A stretch of DNA of 64,000 bases, taken from Symsagittifera roscoffensis (lineage: Eukaryota; Xenacoelomorpha; Acoela; Convolutidae). The translations under genes were made by a program, and so were the position numbers. Positions 58,901 to 64,000 of the stretch are shown piece after piece; within the stretch, counting starts at the first letter, position 1; every line of letters starts with the position of its first letter. The notes beneath the pieces are model-generated. The model searched no databases. It was given only the letters and a program-made list of their open reading frames with translations, and had not been told where the DNA came from. The DNA lies in the NCBI RefSeq assembly GCF_963678635.1, contig NC_087071.1, positions 42,236,153-42,300,152 of the forward strand, written 5' to 3'.

Positions 58901-60156
58901 TGAAAACTTCAAAACCATTGACAAGATTAAAAATCATGTTAGAACCCATTTTCCTCACAAAAGATTTCTTTCTAAAGACTCTTTTCTAGCAAAAAATAAA
59001 AAATAAATCCCTTTTTGGCTATGTTCAAAGCATTTTAGTTGTCCCATATGAACTTAAATCAAAAGTTGCGAAGTTTCCTCCAATTTTCAAAAAAACTGAG
59101 GTTGCAGGAAACGATATTGGACATTATATGAAGAACTATGCAATTGAAAACTTAATTTTAAAACATCCTCAAAGAATGCTGATATCTAGTTTTAAGCTAG
59201 AAAATGGAACAGTTATAACTTTTATATGGAACTTGGATTGCAGTGCAACAAAATTCACCGTTTTGGTGAATATTCTCTTCGGAAATGTTTCAATAGTTTT
59301 GTTTAGTCACTTGATGCTAGAAGAGAAGGAGATGAAAACCCTCTGTCAGTAGTTTCAGCGAAAAAAATATGACGCGTTTACGCAATTCCTCCTATGGATA
59401 TCAGATCATGGAAGAACCGAGGCATACAATTACGAAGTATCTGAACGATAAAAAAAATTCATAAAGCAATCAATGAGCCATTTTCCCGAAAATTGAATGC
59501 AGTTGAAAATGAATTGTATGAGGTGGAGTTGTTGAAATCAATCATTGAGCACCGAGAACGCATCAGTGTTGGCTTTTCCTACTTAAGTATGCAAAGCTGA
59601 GAATGTTGGAACTCTGCTATAACTTCTTCGACAAGTTCAGTGATGTGAATAAATTTGAAGAGTTGGAGATGGATACAGACTCAGTTTTTTAAGCACTTGG
59701 TGAAGAAAACATTTATGACTGTATCCAACCAGAAAAAAGAGTCATTTTGGAAAAGTTGAGGTAAAATTCTGCAGAAACTCTTTCAAGGCAGACGCAATAT
59801 CTGATTCTCCGCTCGAACGTGTTGAAGAATCCATAAAAAACATGATAAACGGGAATCGGGACTTTTCAAAGAGGAATTTAGAGGTACAGAAATGCTATGT
59901 TTGTGAAGCAAAACTTTTTGCAGCTATGACATCAAGTCAGATTGAATTCAGCAGTAAAAAATTGAACAAACCAGTATTAGAAGATTCTGGAGATGGCAAA
60001 GTATAGGAGTGTTCTCGATAAAGCAATTAACCTCACATCTACTAACAGAGGATTCAGAACGATAAAATTTATGGTTGCTACGTATGAACAGACGAAGAAA
60101 GGACTTAGTTATTTTTATCCAAAAAGACAAGTTCAAGATGATGGAATCATGCATTG
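55973..60156 (+). pseudogene. Zinc-finger plus protein-primed DNA polymerase B, copy 3 (full length, broken)
   Basis: The most complete copy, about 4.2 kb from ATG to a natural TGA. In order: N-terminal zinc-finger region (VKCEDCDRECR, CSSCEKEFAS), N-terminal domain (SGYDPKSFRGFSVEYLAVV), a Cys-rich finger (CFRCTGCDFFFNESDNF), 3'-5' exonuclease (VFGFNSGRYDLN, LESFLKAYKESETK), palm motif A (VGIDATQLYTFSMC), motif B (RNSSYGYQIM, about 59385), motif C (EMDTDSVF, about 59670), then LFKEEFRGTEMLC and a conserved C-terminus ending GLSYFYP. This fits the family B polymerases (DNA_pol_B_2 type) of Mavericks/Polintons and related viruses. Many stops and frameshifts, plus a damaged stretch at 58660-59000, make it inactive. 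The stop lies about 180 bp inside the right inverted repeat. Confidence 0.85.
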
Positions 60157-60334
60157 AATTTAAAAGAAATGTTCTGATAAAGTAAACTTTTTCGTGATGT
60201 CTTATTGTATTGGTTTTATGATACTAAAAGGTAAACTTTTGCGGTAAACTTAATGTACAATGCAGTGATTATATACTTTCTTTGTATTTACTTTTTTTCT
60301 TAAATTTTCAATAGGTTTTCGGAAGTTTCAGTTG

Positions 60335-60489
60335 GTTTCAGCATAGCCAGATAGATCATTAGTAGTAACCATATAAAACGTTATAGATACACATCATACA
60401 ACTAGGGTAGTCACCAATTAGATAACGCGCCAAAAAATTTTCCAAACAACTTGAAATTTCTGCAAAAATCTAAATCGTATCTTATTACT
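60335..60489 (-). repeat. Right terminal inverted repeat
   Basis: Read on the minus strand it starts AGTAATAAGATACG and continues GAAATTTCAAGTTGTTTGG, TTTGGCGCGTTATC, AATTGGTGACTACCC, GTATCTATAACG and CTATCTGGCTATGCTG, following the left terminus block by block. Similarity is clear but diverged, so the element is old or the two ends come from different copies. Confidence 0.65.
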
Positions 60490-61625
60490 TAGGGTCAGCC
60501 ATCCTTCCCCGCCCCCCCTGATCAGCTCCAAGATCTACTACCAGTCAGCCATTTTAGTCAGCAATTTTGTTAAAATTTTAAAACTGGAAGAACGTTTATT
60601 TGTAAGGCGAGCTCGAATTGCACTGTTTTATCCGTATTTTTTTTCAAGCACGGTTTGAGCAGTTTTTTTTTAAATTTTTGTTGCCCGCTGATGTAGTTTG
60701 ATATGATTGTGTTGTACGTTTTTTTCTTGTTCTTTTTGAGCTTTCGGGACAATCCAAAGTTGTTACCATTCGCATGTGAAAAACTCTGGTGATACTGACG
60801 TAGAATGTCGCGAAATTTGAGATTCCCGTTAAACACAATTTGCGAGTTTACGGTTCTGATCAAAACCTTTTCCAAGGCAAACGCCTCATCTAGTTCCACA
60901 GATTTTGATGAAATGTTATTTTATTAGAGATAACTCTTAAATAACTTAAATATATAAACGTAAAAAAAGATAAAAACGAAATAATATGAAAGTTAAAACA
61001 TTAAAATTGGGAGGGCCGAAGAGAATAAAAGTATCGAGGTCAAAAGTAAATGACATGTTAAATCAGTTAGTCTTAAGATTTAACTAAGTAAGCTGAAAAC
61101 AAATGTGAAATCACATCATACCTCAAAGCAGGTCAAACTTTAAATGGCAGTATTTGTAATTAAATGCTCCTTTACTCCTTTTCAAGGATAAGAAAGGAAA
61201 AATAACTGAAGCACCTTATTATTCTGCACCAAGTTTGATAGGGAAATTAACTAGAAAAATAATGTTGCAATCAAGCTTGTCGACTCCGCACTAACTTAAG
61301 CAAACTGTAATACGACGGATTATAAATTTTAACTAAAATGTTATTGGCGTTTTAAATTAGATCAAGAGTTATAAATGTACTTAAATACCAAAAAGTATAA
61401 ATTAACGGTTGAAAGCCATTAATGGGTAAGAAGTCCACAGATGGTTGAGATGAAGCTTTGCTCCAAAGGATTTAAAAAACAATTAGAAAACAAAATCCAC
61501 TGCCCAAATAAGGTATTGTATATGATGAGTATCAGCGAACATGAATGGGGGTATGGGTTGACATTGGTTATACGGGACAAGACTAATTACGAAACGGAAA
61601 AACAGAAAAAAAAAGAGTTTTGTTT
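60490..61625. other. Flanking sequence outside the element
   Basis: Apart from the open frame at 60570-60899, no repeat shared with the rest of the window and no known gene was recognised. Confidence 0.4.
60570..60899 (-). CDS. Hypothetical protein or exon
   Basis: About 109 codons beginning VELDEAFALEKVLIRTVNSQ, with FRDILRQYHQSFSHANG, a very Lys-rich middle (LSRKLKKNKKK) and an end VLPVLKF. The first codon is GTG, and the frame stays open a few codons further upstream, so this may be an exon rather than a whole gene. It shows no stops over a length somewhat unusual for this AT-rich setting. No family is recognised, and it is not repeated in the window. Confidence 0.3.
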   Translation of the reverse strand: MELDEAFALEKVLIRTVNSQIVFNGNLKFRDILRQYHQSFSHANGNNFGLSRKLKKNKKKTYNTIISNYISGQQKFKKKLLKPCLKKNTDKTVQFELALQINVLPVLKF

Positions 61626-63000
61626 TCAGTTTTCATTTCCATCGATGAATGTTTCTAATTCGGCATCGAACAGTTGGCATTCAAATCCTGCGTTCTCGGC
61701 GTAGCCATCAATGGCTCTTCTTAAGGAATGCCCCGTAGAAGAGGGGGAATGTATGTAGGATAGGTTGGTATCCGATAGTATGTCCAATTCATCCCAAGGA
61801 TTTTCACGTAATAATGTTGGCTCTAACTCGTTTGAGCAGGTGTTACCAAAATGATTGCGTTAGTAACTGATCCAGATGTTTCGTGGAACTGTCTATATTG
61901 ACTATGTAGTAACCTTTAACATGGAATTTCTGCAGACCCATATTTCGGTTGGAACAACGTAAAAACGTTTCGTTACCAGGGTTAGAAGCTGTCGGTTGAT
62001 CTATAGCGCCCTTGTCTGATGAGTTGACCATCTCGTTAATTGGGAAATTAACTACGGGTTCCATTTATTGTTTTGAATTGCTCCTATCCGGCGAAATAGC
62101 ATGGGGCTTGAGATTACTTGAGGTATCTATTTTGGGTACCAGTTTTGGTTCAACCGACTTGGTGGGAATGATTCTGGGTTGGACATATTGGCATTGTGAT
62201 TCGTTTGAGTAATCGTCTAAAATCTCAAGTTTTACATAAACAAGGGTTGTGAGAGGGTTAGTAGTTATTCTATGGCGCTTCAAATTTTTTGAAGTGATTC
62301 AATCCCTCACCTTTTTTCTACAGACAAAACCGCCGGCTATCCATTCCCAGTCACTAATGTCGTAGGTAACCAAAAGAATGAACTTGTTTTCATTGGAAGC
62401 TAGGTGACATGGGTTATAAATTGTCTTTTTTGCGCGAAAAAGCTGTCTTCAAGAGGAATTCTTCGAGAAGTTGGAGACCCTCGTCCTGGTGTTGTTATCC
62501 GATCTGGCCAACTCGATCTGTTTTCTAATCTTCGGTCCAGGTATCCTAGACGTGGGCGTTTTCCTCTGATTCGAGCGCTTCGCGCCAACTTCAAAATCAA
62601 GGCCAGGAAAAAATGGGAATGATATCTTTCCTCTGAAAAAAAGGAAATTGGATTTAGGTAAAGCAATATCCGATTTTCTGTTAATTTTTCATCGGATAAT
62701 TCGACCGTAGATTTAGAAGCTTTTACTAATTTCTGTGTAAATTTCTTGTAAAACGGATTTCTGTTGATGATCTTTTTTGTTTTCCGAAGAAATTTGCCTT
62801 TATGCGGACTCTGGAGTGGCAGCTTTGACGAAGAGGGGTTTTGAGGGGGATTCGTGTCCCTTTTCCAGCTGCGGTTAATTTTCTTGGGGATCACGATATC
62901 TTTGTAGAAATCCTCAATTCTGTCGTCGTCTTTCTCGTCTAGGTCTCTTTCCTTGAATCGTATTGATTTCCCTTTGTCTAAAATTCCATTGCATTATTTA
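61626..63000 (-). pseudogene. Unidentified coding sequence, interrupted
   Basis: Reading the minus strand: an acidic start (IRFKERDLDEKDDDRIEDFY), a basic stretch (NPFYKKFTQKLVKASKS), then after a shift near 62635 TPTSRIPGPKIRKQIELARS, a TGA, ENKFILLVTYDISDWEWIAG, another TGA, LVYVKLEILDD, a TAA at 62065-62067, and NPGNETFLRCSNRNMGLQKF. A shift near 61860 leads to NPWDELDILSDTNLSYIHSP and the end at TGA 61626-61628. The text is coding-like throughout, with three stops and two shifts. CCTTTTTTTCAG near 62633 and GTAAAAG near 62727 could mark an intron replacing one shift. I do not recognise the family. A retroelement gag-like protein or a decayed host gene are both possible. Confidence 0.45.
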
Positions 63001-63556
63001 CAAACTGCGAGTTTTTTCCGAATTGTATTTGGTTTTCTATTAAAATTTATTTGGAAAGAGCTCATTTATTTTTTGATTGGTATTAAGATCGAAGGTTTCG
63101 AAATTTTTTTGAGATAGCGTCTTCTATTGACTATTATTGAAATTCTTGCGCCATTTCCAATCAACTAGTTTTTACAGAATTTATTGTCAGAATTTCAAAA
63201 TAATGTTATTAGAGTCTTTAAAATCCTGATTGTTAAAACAAGATGTGTGATCTACCCGAATAGATTATGGAATCCCATATAGAAAAATTTAATCTTGAAA
63301 AAAGTCAATAACTGTTTTTGTCGATTCAGATGTGGTAATTTCTGCTGATGGAAACTTTGAGAATCTGTCAATACATAACAAAATTATATGTTTGTGCCCC
63401 AGTGAGAATCCAAAGAACCAGCGAGTTGCAGATTAGGTTCTTTGTTAGTTTCGGAAAAAGGGGTTTATTTGCTATTTTGCGAATTCGGGTTTACACTTTT
63501 TAAGTTATTACCCGTCATGGTGTTACGGGAAAAGTTAAATTAATCACCTCGACCTT
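63001..63556. other. AT-rich sequence, nothing recognised
   Basis: No exon, repeat or RNA gene could be supported here. It separates the minus-strand interrupted gene from the plus-strand integrase fragment. Confidence 0.4.
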
Positions 63557-63830
63557 GGCTTTTAATACCTCATTTAACGCCAAACTGGTTGCTCTCCTAA
63601 CTGAAGATGATTCAAGGTTGAGCCCCATCGTTAAAGGACTTCAAAACAAGGTCGAGACGATCATTTTAATTTTGGATATTTTCATCTTTTTGTAAGTGAT
63701 CTCCCTCCATGATTCCGACGGATTACTTTATATGGATGGCAAACTTGTGATTCCATTTACTATTAGAAATGCCATAATGAAGACTCTACATGAAGCAAAG
63801 GCTGGCCAGTTCGGAAGGAAATGTCAATTT
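63557..63830 (+). pseudogene. Gypsy-type integrase N-terminal fragment
   Basis: The plus-strand frame reads FNAKLVALLTEDDSRLSPIV, then after a break HDSDGLLYMDGKLVIPFTIR and NAIMKTLHEAKAGQFG. This matches the region before and within the zinc-binding module of Gypsy integrases, where LLY..GKLVIP and LH....GQFG are typical. It is in the opposite orientation to the element at 12943-21712 and of a different subfamily. The zinc Cys pair and core are not seen before the sequence decays. Confidence 0.6.
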
Positions 63831-64000
63831 TTCGCGTTTTTTATTTACAAGTTTTTCGTGCTCTGATAACAGCACGGGAATTGTAAAAATATTTGAATAC
63901 TGGAATGGACAGAATGAATATTTTTTTATTTTCCATATTTACAGCATTTAAAGTTTTTCTATCTGAAGAGGAACTGAATATGCTGAAATTACGAAATAAC
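63831..64000. other. Window end, nothing recognised
   Basis: AT-rich sequence after the integrase fragment. No homologous text could be followed to the window edge. Confidence 0.4.

Larger units (their letters stand above)
21713..60489. mobile_element. Composite Maverick/Polinton-like element with internal expansions
   Basis: Bounded on the left by a terminus best seen at 31908 (AGTAAGAAAATTGG) and on the right, in inverted orientation, by 60335-60489, also starting AGTAA when read inward. Between them lie zinc-finger exons, unknown ORFs, three copies of a divergent gene pair with DNA polymerase B, and satellite DNA made from the element's own sequence. Protein-primed polymerase B inside terminal inverted repeats that begin with AG is the hallmark of Mavericks/Polintons. 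I could not find the integrase, packaging ATPase, protease or capsid genes, so the assignment to that group is tentative. No matching target-site duplication was seen. Confidence 0.5.

Noticed and set aside
60484..60500. Target-site duplication for the polymerase-B element
   Set aside because: The right flank TAGGGT does not match bases before any left terminus (for example CCAGCT), so no duplication can be claimed.

Overview
The window is AT-rich eukaryotic, almost certainly animal, DNA. Coding traces are split by plausible splice sites, and the repeats are typical of metazoan genomes: a Ty3/Gypsy LTR element, a Jockey/CR1-like LINE, a C-type lectin exon and a protein-primed family B DNA polymerase of the Maverick/Polinton kind. 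An invertebrate is likely, but the phylum cannot be fixed. There are no operons, tRNA or rRNA genes. Nearly all of the window is mobile or repeated DNA, and most reading frames are broken.

Layout. Bases 990-7965 are a satellite of about 80-bp units. A short island at 8535-8895 carries one good host exon, the end of a C-type lectin-like domain. From 12943 to 21712 there is a degenerate Ty3/Gypsy element on the minus strand. It is interrupted by a LINE between protease and reverse transcriptase, and by a 376-bp solo-LTR-like insert inside gag.

From 21713 to 60489 lies a composite region bounded by divergent inverted repeats of about 160 bp that both start AGTAA. I read it as the remains of a Maverick/Polinton-like element that expanded internally. 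Its left part holds five direct copies of the left terminus, each followed by a different deletion derivative. These carry a minus-strand zinc-finger exon and an unknown plus-strand ORF. A segment of about 420 bp from these units has grown into a satellite with a higher-order period of three monomers (about 1349 bp) at 40431-46117. The right part holds three copies of a divergent gene pair: an unknown minus-strand gene and a plus-strand zinc-finger plus DNA polymerase B gene. They share a promoter region with TGACGTCA palindromes. Two polymerase copies are cut at the same point by satellite DNA. The third runs to its natural stop at 60156, just inside the right inverted repeat.

The last 3.5 kb contains an unidentified minus-strand coding sequence broken by stops and frameshifts (61626-63000) and a small plus-strand Gypsy integrase fragment (63557-63830).

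The most interesting system is the polymerase-B element that appears to have generated its own higher-order satellite, been truncated by it, and been tandemly duplicated with it. Assignments come from reading motifs and comparing copies by eye. Percent identities, phylogeny and transcript support were not computed.
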